Counted from the first letter of the stretch, positions 7,645 through 16,808 are shown. The stretch is 64,000 nt of DNA from Desulforamulus reducens MI-1 (GCF_000016165.1 NC_009253.1:3483484-3547483); one strand, 5' to 3'. A program made the numbers and translations. The notes: generated by a model not told the origin, from the letters alone.

Positions 7645-9614
7645 TATAGATTAGGAAATCCCTTACCTGCTTGTATAGTATGTTTATCTTTTTTGCATTT
7701 TGCCCACTGCATAGCTAAACCAAGGACTAATAATCCTAGGCCTATCAAGTCTGTTAGCAGCTTAGGATCTATCATGAGCAAACCACCAACGAAAAATAAT
7801 AATCGGTTCAGCCCCTGGACATGGGTCATGAAATAGCCGGCCACCGCCGAGGCTATGGCTGTCATACCAATCAGTGAGGTTGTCAGCATCAGTAAGACCT
7901 TCGGTAAGGTGGTATCAATGAGCAACAATGACGGGGACAGGACAAAGATATAAGGAATCAAAAAGGCCGCTATGGCTAGTTTTGATGCGTTTACCCCTGT
8001 TTTCATAGGGTCACTGCCGGCAATCCCTGCTCCGGCAAAGGCTGCCAGAGCCACCGGAGGGGTAACATCCGCAATAATACCGAAATAGAATACAAACATA
8101 TGAGCCGCCAGCACCGGTACCCCCAGTTGGACCAGTGTGGGCGCAGCAATGGTTGAGGTAATAACATAGTTAGCAGTGGTAGGTACACCCATACCTAATA
8201 TAATGGAAGTAATCATGGTAAAGAACAAGGTTGGCAGTAATTGACCGTGGGCCAGATCAATGAGGGCTGACCCCAATTTAAGACCAAGACCTGTCTTGGT
8301 TACAACACCAATAATAATCCCTGCTGTGGCACAGGCAATAATAACACCCAGGGCAGACCTAGCACCTTCCTCCAGCCCTCTTATAATATCCCCCAGGGAA
8401 ATTCTGGTGGAACTACGCAGCATGGAGGCACCTATAGCCAATATTATGGCCCAGAGAGCTGCACGCATGGGAGTGTAGCCGCTAACCAGTAGGTAAACAA
8501 TTACCACTAAGGGAATCGCCAAGTGTCCCCGCTCTTTCAGGATAACCCCTACCTTCGGCAGTTGATGCCTGGGGATGCCCTTCAAGCCAGTTTTTTTAGC
8601 TTCCAGGTGAACTCCGATCCAGATACCGGTAAAATACAACAACGCAGGCAATGCTGCGGCCTTGACAACATTTACATAGGGTGTTCCGACAAACTCTGCC
8701 ATTAAAAAGGCTGCTGCACCCATAATGGGTGGCATAAGTTGGCCCCCGGTGGAAGCTGCAGCTTCTACGGCACCGGCAAATTCAGGTTTATACCCTAGCT
8801 TTTTCATCATGGGAATGGTTAAACTACCTGTTCCGGCAACGTTTCCCACAGAGCTGCCAGATACGGTGCCCATCAAACCACTGGAAAGCACCGCAACTTT
8901 AGCTGGTCCCCCACTGGCCCAGCCTGCAATGGCATTGGCCAGATCAATGAAAAACTTCCCCAAACCAGTTTTTTCCAGATAGGCACCAAATAAAATAAAC
9001 AAGAAAATAAAAGTCGATGATACACCCAACGGAATACCAAAGATTCCCTCGGTGGTATAGTAAAGATGGCCCACCAAACCACTGATGGTTGCACCTTGGT
9101 GTGCAAAGGCCCCGGGAAGATACGGTCCGGCAAAGGCATAGCCCAGGAAAAGGATTGCCACGGTGACAATGGGCCAACCCACTACCCTACGGGCTGCTTC
9201 CATCACAAAGAGGATTCCTAACCCTCCCATTAGCATATCTGTGGAGGTTACAATGCCCGCACGCATAACCAATTCCTTATAGGAGATCACGATATACAGC
9301 GGTGTCGTCACTGCTGCCACTGCCATCAATACATCAAACCAGTGGAGTTTACTCCGGGACCAAGACTTTCTAGCCGGATATAATAGATATACTAAGGCCA
9401 AACCAAAGGATAAGTGAATCGCCCTTTGAATTTGAGCATCTAAAACCCCGTAAACCGCAGTATATAATTGGAATAGAGAGAAGACGATGGCCAGTACTGT
9501 CACTGCAAGCCCAATTGAACCCTTCAATCTCCTGTAATCGGACTCTTTATCATACTTCGCCATAAATTCTTCTAAGTTTAGATTGTCTTGTGTTTTTGCA
9601 TTATTGTCTGTCAA
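7644..9614 (-). CDS. TRAP transporter, fused small and large permease subunits (TAXI type)
   Basis: Membrane protein of 656 aa. The N-terminal 190 residues carry about four hydrophobic segments (DctQ-like); the rest is the DctM-like large subunit with GTVSGSSVGNVAGTGSLTIP, EAAASTGGQLMPPIMGAAAF and MGVPTTANYVITSTI motifs, typical of fused TAXI-TRAP permeases. Start is TTG at 9614, with AAGGAGG upstream inside the preceding gene; the two genes overlap by 4 bases. With the TAXI binding protein it should import an organic acid driven by ions. Substrate unknown. Confidence 0.93.
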   Translation of the reverse strand: MTDNNAKTQDNLNLEEFMAKYDKESDYRRLKGSIGLAVTVLAIVFSLFQLYTAVYGVLDAQIQRAIHLSFGLALVYLLYPARKSWSRSKLHWFDVLMAVAAVTTPLYIVISYKELVMRAGIVTSTDMLMGGLGILFVMEAARRVVGWPIVTVAILFLGYAFAGPYLPGAFAHQGATISGLVGHLYYTTEGIFGIPLGVSSTFIFLFILFGAYLEKTGLGKFFIDLANAIAGWASGGPAKVAVLSSGLMGTVSGSSVGNVAGTGSLTIPMMKKLGYKPEFAGAVEAAASTGGQLMPPIMGAAAFLMAEFVGTPYVNVVKAAALPALLYFTGIWIGVHLEAKKTGLKGIPRHQLPKVGVILKERGHLAIPLVVIVYLLVSGYTPMRAALWAIILAIGASMLRSSTRISLGDIIRGLEEGARSALGVIIACATAGIIIGVVTKTGLGLKLGSALIDLAHGQLLPTLFFTMITSIILGMGVPTTANYVITSTIAAPTLVQLGVPVLAAHMFVFYFGIIADVTPPVALAAFAGAGIAGSDPMKTGVNASKLAIAAFLIPYIFVLSPSLLLIDTTLPKVLLMLTTSLIGMTAIASAVAGYFMTHVQGLNRLLFFVGGLLMIDPKLLTDLIGLGLLVLGLAMQWAKCKKDKHTIQAGKGFPNL

Positions 9615-10132
9615 ATTTTACCTCCTTCCAATGTTAATGCCAATATTTTGGCCGGTGTAAGTGTCTTAACCTTCAATGTAATCAATGAGCCAGCTTTAAA
9701 ATAATCCTTAAAATTATACCTTCCTCCTCGATATAGTAATGCAGGTTCGGTAAAAGGTATAACGCCGAAATTCAGTTGTTGAAAACGTCGATTCTGACCT
9801 TTAAGGATGAACTGGCCATTGCGATTTTCCAATTCACCTTCTCCCTGTAAAAACGGGGTTCCAACTCCATAGGATTTAAATGCCGTAGAGGTTAGTAACA
9901 AATTATTTCCCGGTGCAAGAAGGAAATTTTCTTGCACCGGGGTTTTAAGAACCGAATGAAGATACTCATAAGTAAAGGTCTTATCAAATATCAAGGGTAT
10001 TACAATATCAGGTTTACCCTGCTGCTGGCCCACCAGTAATGTGGGCACGGGAATGAAAAACATCGCTAATAGACTAATCAACAGCAAGCCAAATATTATT
10101 TTTGGGGAACGCTGTTTCATTTTAATTCTCAT
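9611..10132 (-). CDS. DUF1850-family protein of TAXI-TRAP operon
   Basis: A 173-aa protein with an N-terminal membrane segment (about residues 10-33) and an exported beta-rich domain. Conserved-looking pieces are FTYEYLHSV (near residue 55) and LLLTSTAFKSYGVGTPF. Proteins of this family commonly sit between the TAXI binding protein and fused TRAP permease, as here, but their role is unknown. The ATG at 10132 has only a distant GAGGA; ATG at 10120 is an alternative. Stop overlaps the permease start by 4 bases. Confidence 0.75.
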   Translation of the reverse strand: MRIKMKQRSPKIIFGLLLISLLAMFFIPVPTLLVGQQQGKPDIVIPLIFDKTFTYEYLHSVLKTPVQENFLLAPGNNLLLTSTAFKSYGVGTPFLQGEGELENRNGQFILKGQNRRFQQLNFGVIPFTEPALLYRGGRYNFKDYFKAGSLITLKVKTLTPAKILALTLEGGKI

Positions 10133-10147
10133 GGGTTAAAAAATCCT

Positions 10148-11125
10148 CTATTTCTCGTTGAAGAATTTTTCTGCACCGGCATGCATGGGGATGGATACGC
10201 CGTCCTTAGCAGTTTCTTTAGAAATATATTGGCCAACAGCATGGGCCGCTTTTAATTGATCCAAGTTGGTAAAGATTGCCTTGGTAATATCATAGGCGGT
10301 TTGCTCATCCATTTTGTCGGTGGCCACTAACATCGCCTTAACACCAACCGTTTCAATATCTGCACCTTGCTTATAAGCATCCGCAGGTATCACAACCTTG
10401 GTATAGAAGGGATATTTTTGAATCATGCTGTCAATTTTATCGGCTTCGATGGGTACCATGACTACTTTATGCTGGGCAGCAATATCCTGAACAGCTGCAG
10501 TGGGTACACCGGCAGTTAGGAAGGCAGCATCAATGTTACCATCCTTTAGGCTGTTGGCTGCTTCAGCAAAGGATAAGTATTGTGGTTGGATATCTTCAAA
10601 GGTTAGACCGTAGGCCTCTAATACGTGGCGGGAGTTACCGGTAACACTACTTCCAGCAGCACCAACTGCAATCTTTTTACCCTTCAGATCTGCAACACTC
10701 TTAATTCCTTTGCCTTCCAAAGTAACTAATTGAACAGTTTCAGGATAAATGGTAGCTAAGCATTTCAGGCCATCCACTTTTTTATCCTTAAACATTTCAG
10801 TACCGTTGGTGGCATAGTAAGCAATGTCATTTTGGACAAAAGCAATTTGTACATTACCTTCAGTTAACATGTTTACGTTAGCTACGGACGCACCTGTGGA
10901 CTGGGCAGTGGCGTTGGCTCCGGAGATGTTTTTGTTTATAATTTCAGCAATGGCACCACCCAGGGGATAATATACACCTGCAGTCCCCCCGGTTGCAATA
11001 TTAAAGAACTTTTTCTCTCCAGCAGTGTCACCGGTCTTTTGCTCTCCTGTTGAACCGCCGCAACCAGTGATAACAACCGTCAACATAGCAACAGCTGCTA
11101 ATAATGCAATAATACGCTTTTTCAT
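10148..11125 (-). CDS. TAXI-family TRAP transporter binding lipoprotein
   Basis: Solute receptor of 325 aa. It has a signal peptide with lipobox VVITGCGG, then the TAXI hallmark FNIATGGTAGVYYPLGG near residue 45, ISGANATAQSTGASVANV, and KKIAVGAAGSSVTGNSRHVL. The family binds small carboxylates such as glutamate or succinate; the ligand here is not deducible. GAGAGGAG precedes ATG 11125. First gene of the three-gene transporter operon. Confidence 0.92.
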   Translation of the reverse strand: MKKRIIALLAAVAMLTVVITGCGGSTGEQKTGDTAGEKKFFNIATGGTAGVYYPLGGAIAEIINKNISGANATAQSTGASVANVNMLTEGNVQIAFVQNDIAYYATNGTEMFKDKKVDGLKCLATIYPETVQLVTLEGKGIKSVADLKGKKIAVGAAGSSVTGNSRHVLEAYGLTFEDIQPQYLSFAEAANSLKDGNIDAAFLTAGVPTAAVQDIAAQHKVVMVPIEADKIDSMIQKYPFYTKVVIPADAYKQGADIETVGVKAMLVATDKMDEQTAYDITKAIFTNLDQLKAAHAVGQYISKETAKDGVSIPMHAGAEKFFNEK

Positions 11126-11295
11126 TATTACGACTCCTCTCTAAACTTTTAATTAATTAGCGTATGTTTTTCAACTTCCCTCCTTTTTGAATATTTATAT
11201 AATGGCCTAACCTTTCCAATAGTTTACTGTCTAGTTATTTATACAATATATATTTTCTATCAATACTAAAAAATCCTTCTTGAAAAAAATAAAAA

Positions 11296-11339
11296 AAGCC
11301 TACAAGCAGGTAATAATCTCTTTTACCCGTTGTAGGCTT
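11296..11339 (-). terminator. Intrinsic terminator after M29 aminopeptidase gene
   Basis: Outer stem AAGCCTACAA / TTGTAGGCTT with an inner GGTAA/TTACC helix; followed on the minus strand by a run of seven T. It lies about 110 bases after the aminopeptidase stop. Confidence 0.8.
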
Positions 11340-11417
11340 CTTTGCCTTAGTTGCATAATGTGCATATTCATTTATCTTGATTATACTGAAAATGAAACAA
11401 AATATCTACCCCCAATA

Positions 11418-11430
11418 GGGGTCAGACCCC
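11418..11430. repeat. REP-like palindrome GGGGTCAGACCCC
   Basis: Perfect GGGGTC-A-GACCCC palindrome. A longer relative built on the same GGGTCAG word is at 44252-44291. Such words occur as scattered extragenic palindromes in other bacteria; here only two copies are visible. Confidence 0.5.
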
Positions 11431-11450
11431 AAAGAAAAATGTCGAAGTAT

Positions 11451-12566
11451 TTACTTTAGGCCCTCGGGATTTAACCCTTGTAACTCCTGTAAGACAAAAC
11501 GCCCATCTTTTCGAATTAAAACATCGTCAAAGTATATTTCGCCACCGCCATATTCCGGTGTTTGTATATAAACCAGATCCCAGTGAATGGCTGACTTATT
11601 CCCGTTTGAACAGTGGTCATAGGCACTACCCGGCGTAAAGTGAATGGAGCCGGCAATCTTTTCATCAAATAAAGTATCCTTCATGGGTTTTGTAATAAAC
11701 GGATTGACCCCCAGAGCAAATTCACCCACATATCTAGCCCCTTCATCAGTGTCAAAGACCTTGTTAATCCTTTCCGTATCGTTGGCGGTTGCTTGAACAA
11801 TTTTACCATTTTTAAATTCCAATCGTATATTCTCATAGGTAAAACCCTGGTAAACAGCTGGCGTATTGTAGGTAATAAAGCCGTTCACCGACTCCCTTTC
11901 CGGTGCTGTATAAACCTCGCCATCCGGAATATTTCTCTTACCTGCACATTTGATACCCGGCAGTGTTTTAATAGAAAAATTTAGGTCTGTTGCCGGACCC
12001 AGTATCCTAACCCGGTCGGTTTTCTCAATTAGTTCCACCAGGGGGTCCATGGCTTTAGACATCTTGGAATAGTCTAAATTGCAGACATTAAAGTAAAAAT
12101 CCTCAAAGGCCTCGGTACTGGTATTGGCCAGTTGAGACATAGAGGGTGATGGGTACCGCAAAACCACCCATTTGGTCTGGTTTACCCTAATATCACCGTG
12201 CACTTTATTCCAATAGTGCTTAAAATAGAGTTCCATTTTTTCTGCAGGAACATCCGACAGCTCCGAGGCATTATCGCCGGAACGAATACCGATATAGGCA
12301 TCCATTTGCTTCATCCTAGCCGATTCATACTCTGCCATGGTTTCCATTTGCTCTTGACTGGCCCCCATCAGAATTGCCCTTTCCACTGAATTGTTCTTGA
12401 TAGAGGTGAAAGGAATCCCTCCAGCCAGATAAACTTGTTTGACCAGTTCCTTTACCAGGGGTGGTTCTAAACCAATGTTTTCAATAAGTATCTTTTCACC
12501 TGGTTTAATTTCACAGGAATAAATGACCAGGTTTTTTGCCAACTGGGTTATTCTTGGATCAACCAC
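11451..12566 (-). CDS. M29-family metallo-aminopeptidase
   Basis: Cytoplasmic aminopeptidase of 371 aa in the AmpS/AmpT (thermophilic M29) family. Metal ligands expected for the family are visible in the C-terminal half: the Glu of EGARYVGEFALG (about residue 275-285), and the His of SIHFTPGSAYDH and KSAIHWDLVYI. Length is near the usual 370-410. The gene stands alone with its own terminator. Members release N-terminal residues from small peptides; substrate preference cannot be read from the sequence. Confidence 0.9.
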   Translation of the reverse strand: MVDPRITQLAKNLVIYSCEIKPGEKILIENIGLEPPLVKELVKQVYLAGGIPFTSIKNNSVERAILMGASQEQMETMAEYESARMKQMDAYIGIRSGDNASELSDVPAEKMELYFKHYWNKVHGDIRVNQTKWVVLRYPSPSMSQLANTSTEAFEDFYFNVCNLDYSKMSKAMDPLVELIEKTDRVRILGPATDLNFSIKTLPGIKCAGKRNIPDGEVYTAPERESVNGFITYNTPAVYQGFTYENIRLEFKNGKIVQATANDTERINKVFDTDEGARYVGEFALGVNPFITKPMKDTLFDEKIAGSIHFTPGSAYDHCSNGNKSAIHWDLVYIQTPEYGGGEIYFDDVLIRKDGRFVLQELQGLNPEGLK

Positions 12567-12671
12567 AGCTAATTCCTCCTAACCGATTCCTCCGTTATCT
12601 GTAAACTGTGTATATTATATTGAAATATTAAAGATATTTTATCATATTTATTTTCCCCATTATGGAAAAAT

Positions 12672-12697
12672 ATACCCTGTCTTGGTAAACAGGGTAT
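12672..12697 (-). terminator. Intrinsic terminator after the Cys-repeat gene
   Basis: Stem ATACCCTGT / ACAGGGTAT, followed on the minus strand by ATTTTTCC; ten bases after the stop codon of the 228-aa protein. Confidence 0.8.
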
Positions 12698-12706
12698 GCT
12701 TTCTAA

Positions 12707-13393
12707 TCACTTATCTTTCTTTTTTCGGTAGGATGCTTCCACATAGTGTGGACAGCATCGAATATAGTTCTTTTTACAACAGGCATATTCATAAAAGTCC
12801 CGACAGCTATCTTTTATTTTTATCTTCCTTAATTTGCACCAGTCCCCATCCTTATAAATGCAACAATCATAAACTTTACCATAGTGTTTGTAACGAAGCT
12901 TCTCTATCTTCTCTAAGTAATAGGGGCACTGTTTATGGTAATGGGAAGTGGTGCAGGTATGTCGATAGAAGGTTCTATTCTTTTCATACATGTTGACTTG
13001 CCGTAATTCGCAAAACTCATTTACCAGATAGGGGCAGCAATAGGCCGGTTTAAAATAGCGGTTGGGCTTTATTTTAATAACTTTATCATAGAAATAGGAA
13101 CACTTATCATAGTATCTTGATGTGCAACAGGTATCATCATAAAAACTCTTGTGTTTCTTGCAGATCTGATAGCTGGTGACATCACATTTGTCTTCACAAA
13201 TGTATGGACAACTGCGGGATTTCCCAATAAAATGGTAGGTCTTGGCTGCGTATATTTTTCTAGTTAGATAAGGACATTTTTTTAGGTAATCAGACGAACT
13301 GCAGTTATTTTTAAAGAATTCCTCATCTTCTTTTATATTGGCCTTTGTTAACTTACACCGTTCTCCCTGGACGTAAGGACAGAAGTCCTCCAT
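12707..13393 (-). CDS. Four-repeat cysteine-rich protein, unknown function
   Basis: I do not recognise this 228-aa protein. It consists of four tandem repeats of 57-58 residues, each with C-x7-C-x17/18-C-x8-C. Ligand cysteines are C5/13/31/40, C62/70/89/98, C120/128/147/156 and C178/186/205/214. Each repeat begins CPY or CCxY and contains FY before the third Cys, and repeats are rich in Lys and Tyr. There is no signal peptide or membrane segment. The spacing suggests four Cys4 metal sites, or a reducible structural protein such as a spore or coat component. GGGGGTGAT precedes ATG 13393. It is monocistronic between terminators. Confidence 0.75.
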   Translation of the reverse strand: MEDFCPYVQGERCKLTKANIKEDEEFFKNNCSSSDYLKKCPYLTRKIYAAKTYHFIGKSRSCPYICEDKCDVTSYQICKKHKSFYDDTCCTSRYYDKCSYFYDKVIKIKPNRYFKPAYCCPYLVNEFCELRQVNMYEKNRTFYRHTCTTSHYHKQCPYYLEKIEKLRYKHYGKVYDCCIYKDGDWCKLRKIKIKDSCRDFYEYACCKKNYIRCCPHYVEASYRKKKDK

Positions 13394-13422
13394 TCATATC
13401 ACCCCCTGCACTTTTTATATTT

Positions 13423-13466
13423 TATTCCCAGATAAAAAAATGTTGCCACGTTATTTCTGGGAATAA
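13423..13466. promoter_or_regulatory. Inverted repeat upstream of the Cys-repeat gene
   Basis: TTATTCCCAGATAA and TTATTTCTGGGAATAA form a stem of about 13 bp around a 15-base loop, 30 bases before the start codon at 13393. It may be an operator or a leader hairpin. Confidence 0.4.
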
Positions 13467-13472
13467 CAAAGC

Positions 13473-13505
13473 AATCCCGTACCACTTTTAGGGTGATACG
13501 GGATT
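13473..13505. terminator. Terminator hairpin between symporter and Cys-repeat genes
   Basis: Stem AATCCCGTA / TACGGGATT with an inner CCAC/GGTG-like helix. It lies about 50 bases after the AGCS stop. The better T run (ACTTTTTAAA) is on the plus strand. Confidence 0.65.
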
Positions 13506-13553
13506 ACTTTTTAAAAATCTCTATATGGTTCCCAAGCTGCTTTAATTTATTGA

Positions 13554-14972
13554 CTAGGAAGTAATTTTTTTATGCTCTTCCCAGCACTCAACATTCTTTA
13601 GTCCCTCTATACTATTTTTATAGAATACAGGGTCCTTGCCTGCTTTTTTCTGATTGATATAATCCGCCAGGGCAGCTTTGGCAACCTTACCCAGCAAGGC
13701 AATGGCAATTAAGTTAGTAATGGCCATTAAAGCCATAAAAAGGTCTGCCATGTCCCAAACAATATCAATCTTGGACACAGAGCCAAAATACACCATGCCA
13801 ACCACAGATAAGCGGTAAATAGTTAACCAAACTTTACTGGTTTTAATAAATTCTATGTTGGTTTCACCATAATAGTAATTTCCTACGATGGAGCTAAAGG
13901 CAAAGAAGAGCACAATCAGGGCAACAAAACTAGTGGCCCAGTCCCCCATGTGTTTACTAAGGGCAGCCTGAACAAGCTCAATACCCTTTAAATCCCCTCC
14001 CGGCTTATAGGCACCGGATAAAAGAACTATAAAGGCTGTGGCACTACATACCATCAGGGTATCAACAAAGACTCCCAGGGCTTGGATAAAGCCCTGCTTG
14101 GCCGGGTGACTAACCTGGGCCGTTGCAGCTGCATTGGGCGCACTTCCCATACCTGCTTCATTGGAGAAGAGACCCCTCTTAATACCTAACATGATGGCTG
14201 CACCAACACTACCACCCACTACCTCCTGCAGTCCAAAGGCACTTTTCACAATCATCATAATAACACCGGGCAAAACGGTAATATTGGCTATCATAATATA
14301 TAATGCCAGCAGGATATAACCCCCCGCCATGATGGGCACCATCCACTGGGTAACAACGGCGATCCTCTTGATGCCACCAAAGATAATGATACCAGAGAAC
14401 CCTGCCAGAATGAGACCTAGGTTTGTGCGATCTATACCATAGGCATTTTGAAAAGCCAGGGTAATGGTATTAGCCTGTACGGCGTTAAACACAAGGCCAA
14501 AGCATAGGGTGATAAGAATTGCAAAAAGAATACCCATCCATCTTTGTCCCAGGGCTTTCTCCATATAGTAAGCCGGGCCACCCCGGAAGGATTTTTCATC
14601 CTTTACTTTATAAATTTGAGCCAGAGTTGCTTCAACAAAGGCTGTGGCTGAACCGATCAAGGCAATTAACCACATCCAAAAGATTGCACCAGGTCCACCG
14701 ACAGCAATAGCCAAGGCCACACCGGCCAGGTTACCGGTGCCTACCCGTGAAGCGGTACTAATACAAAAGGCCTGAAAGGAAGAAACACCCTTTAACTTGC
14801 CAGAATCCCCAATACCATGGCCTAAAAGCCTGAACATTTCACCGATCATTTTAAATTGAACAAAATTTGTGTTAAAGGTAAAATAAATCCCCAAACCAAT
14901 TAACATAACAATCAGTACATAAGACCACAAAATATCATTGCTCACTGCAACAAAACTCTGTAAAAACTCCAT
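13554..14972 (-). CDS. Sodium:alanine symporter, AGCS family
   Basis: Inner membrane transporter of 472 aa with about ten to eleven hydrophobic segments. AGCS hallmarks are FQAFCISTASRVGTGNLAGV near residue 65, GGPAYYMEKALG near 130 and GIKRGLFSNEAGMGSAPNAA near 265. It should import alanine or glycine with Na+. Single gene. Three phased TGTAC(A/C) words lie upstream at 15123-15151 and could be an operator. Confidence 0.93.
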   Translation of the reverse strand: MEFLQSFVAVSNDILWSYVLIVMLIGLGIYFTFNTNFVQFKMIGEMFRLLGHGIGDSGKLKGVSSFQAFCISTASRVGTGNLAGVALAIAVGGPGAIFWMWLIALIGSATAFVEATLAQIYKVKDEKSFRGGPAYYMEKALGQRWMGILFAILITLCFGLVFNAVQANTITLAFQNAYGIDRTNLGLILAGFSGIIIFGGIKRIAVVTQWMVPIMAGGYILLALYIMIANITVLPGVIMMIVKSAFGLQEVVGGSVGAAIMLGIKRGLFSNEAGMGSAPNAAATAQVSHPAKQGFIQALGVFVDTLMVCSATAFIVLLSGAYKPGGDLKGIELVQAALSKHMGDWATSFVALIVLFFAFSSIVGNYYYGETNIEFIKTSKVWLTIYRLSVVGMVYFGSVSKIDIVWDMADLFMALMAITNLIAIALLGKVAKAALADYINQKKAGKDPVFYKNSIEGLKNVECWEEHKKITS

Positions 14973-15122
14973 AATTTAGCCCACACACCTTCTTTCAGAT
15001 TTTTTTATAGATTAGGACCAATATACTTGGTTCTTGCTCCCAATTAACATCTCTTTGATTAGTTAAATAGTTTAATTATTTTAGGGTATATTAAAAATTT
15101 TTATGTTTTTCCACTGTGAAAT

Positions 15123-15151
15123 TGTACCATACATGTACAGTGGTTTGTACA
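15123..15151. promoter_or_regulatory. Three phased TGTAC words upstream of the symporter
   Basis: TGTACC (15123), TGTACA (15134) and TGTACA (15146) are spaced 11 and 12 bases apart, close to one helical turn, about 150 bases before the AGCS start. Possible regulator site; not a known box to me. Confidence 0.3.
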
Positions 15152-15203
15152 AGAAATTTTTTACACTATAAGAATATTTGCCATCCTTTAGCTTAAAAAC
15201 AAA

Positions 15204-15225
15204 ACCTTACCCTTTGAGGTAAGGT
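15204..15225 (-). terminator. Intrinsic terminator after M48 protease gene
   Basis: Stem ACCTTACC / GGTAAGGT followed on the minus strand by TTTGTTTTT; 25 bases after the stop. Confidence 0.8.
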
Positions 15226-15249
15226 ACAGGCTGTAGAAAACCCTAAGGT

Positions 15250-16482
15250 CTAGGGATTTATGTTTGTCTGCTGCAAGAGGTGAATACGATTTAATACCGC
15301 TGGGTGCGAATAGCTAAACCATTCAATAAAGGCTGGCGGAGATACATCCGAGGAATTTTTACTAACCAGATTTATCTGCAGACCAATGGCAGCGGCAACA
15401 TCCCCGGTCAACTGTATCGAAACCTGATCTGCTTCCTTTTCCATGCTTCTGGATATGGTATTTTGCAAAGGGCTTGTGGCAAAAGAGACCGTCAAAAAAA
15501 ACAGTATTGTAAGGGCCCAGGTATAGGGAGGATGGTATCGCGACGGTGGCAAAACTGATCTAATAAAGATAAATAACAGCCCCCACAATAGAAAATTACC
15601 GATAATCCCAAGGGTTAAACCCTTGATAATATGTCCCTGACGCCAGTGTGCCATTTCATGGGCGATCACCGCCTTCACTTGGTCAGGAGGATAATTCTTG
15701 AGCAGGGTGTCATAGAGGACAATTTGCTTGGTCCCAGCCAGTCCGGCAAAGTAAGCATTGGCCCGGGTGGTTCGTCGACTGGCATCCATCACCAATACCT
15801 CATCCACAGGGATATCTGCCTTACTGGCAAGTTCATTGACCATACTGAGGATAGCAGGGTCCTTGGCGGGCTCAAACCGATTAAAAAGAGGAGAAACCAC
15901 CACTGGCCAGATAAAATTTTGTACCACCAACCAAATTGAGAACAAGGATGCCCCCACCAGCCACCAAGTGCGCGGCCAATGCTTCAGAATCCAAAAGAAT
16001 AGCAAAACACCGAAAGCCGAAAAAATTAGGTCCAGGCCTGCTCCCTTTAAGTAATCCAGCCACCAGGAGCCTAGGGTCTGGGTAGAAAAACCCCACTTCC
16101 TTTGTAAATAAAAGCTGCCAAAATAAGATAGGGGTAAATGAATTAACCTTAGTACCACCCATAGAGCTAGAAAAAACAGGAGGCTGCTACGATAATAATT
16201 TCCACCATTTGCCCGTTGCAACCAACCACTAAAACCGGCCGCTTTGCCGCTCCATATAAACCATACTATTAGAAGTATTTCCGTCAGTACGCCGATTAAA
16301 AACAATAGTTGTTGGCTGCGACTGTGGTCTCTGCCCTGACTTATCTGCTCTGCTGAAAAATAATGTAGGGCTTCTGGTGCTACCTTACCAGGAAACAGGA
16401 TAAACCATAGATAAAGTAAAGAAAAACCCAATACTATGACCATTAAACCCTGCCATAGGATGTTTAATCTAGGCTGCTGCAA
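15250..16482 (-). CDS. M48-family (Ste24/CAAX-type) membrane metalloprotease
   Basis: Integral membrane zinc protease of 410 aa. The active site motif HEMAHWRQGH is near residue 275, with the third ligand in the later SMEKEADQVSI segment. The NAYFAGLAGTKQIVLYDTLL segment is typical of Ste24-like M48A members. About six to seven hydrophobic segments surround the site. In bacteria these enzymes have housekeeping roles in membrane protein quality control; prenyl-protein cleavage should not be assumed. Stand-alone gene with its own terminator. Confidence 0.9.
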   Translation of the reverse strand: MQQPRLNILWQGLMVIVLGFSLLYLWFILFPGKVAPEALHYFSAEQISQGRDHSRSQQLLFLIGVLTEILLIVWFIWSGKAAGFSGWLQRANGGNYYRSSLLFFLALWVVLRLIHLPLSYFGSFYLQRKWGFSTQTLGSWWLDYLKGAGLDLIFSAFGVLLFFWILKHWPRTWWLVGASLFSIWLVVQNFIWPVVVSPLFNRFEPAKDPAILSMVNELASKADIPVDEVLVMDASRRTTRANAYFAGLAGTKQIVLYDTLLKNYPPDQVKAVIAHEMAHWRQGHIIKGLTLGIIGNFLLWGLLFIFIRSVLPPSRYHPPYTWALTILFFLTVSFATSPLQNTISRSMEKEADQVSIQLTGDVAAAIGLQINLVSKNSSDVSPPAFIEWFSYSHPAVLNRIHLLQQTNINP

Positions 16483-16808
16483 CCCTAACCCCTCCCATCT
16501 AAGTGGTAAATACTTCTATTTATTATTCTACGGCTCGGTTCCATGGATTAGGCCTGATTTTTTAACTTTTACTAAATTATCATTTTAGCTCAGTTTTTAT
16601 TTTACCAGATAGACCATTAATCAACTGCCCGGTGATACTTATTTTAAAATGGTAGATTTGGTATTTTCTTTTGTTTTAAACCAGTAGTTATAAAATCAAC
16701 TTAGCTGGACTATCACCGAGGCTTATTGTATAATTTTAGCCATTGTGTCCTATGTTAGGAAGAAAGTGTCATTGGGGTAATGCTAATACAGTGAAAGGAA
16801 TTGAGGAA
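16483..16808. other. Divergent intergenic region
   Basis: AT-rich gap of 326 bases between the divergent M48 protease and RNA methyltransferase genes. It must hold both promoters, but no box stands out and no other element is visible. The open frame running upstream of 16809 is treated as leader. Confidence 0.5.

Larger units (their letters stand above)
11126..11450. other. Intergenic region with terminator and REP-like palindrome
   Basis: This 325-base gap holds the TAXI operon leader, a terminator (11296-11339) and the palindrome at 11418-11430. I see no gene in it. Confidence 0.6.

Noticed and set aside
8003-9177. Several 60-100 codon frames within the TRAP permease
   Set aside because: Shadow frames of a well-supported long membrane protein.
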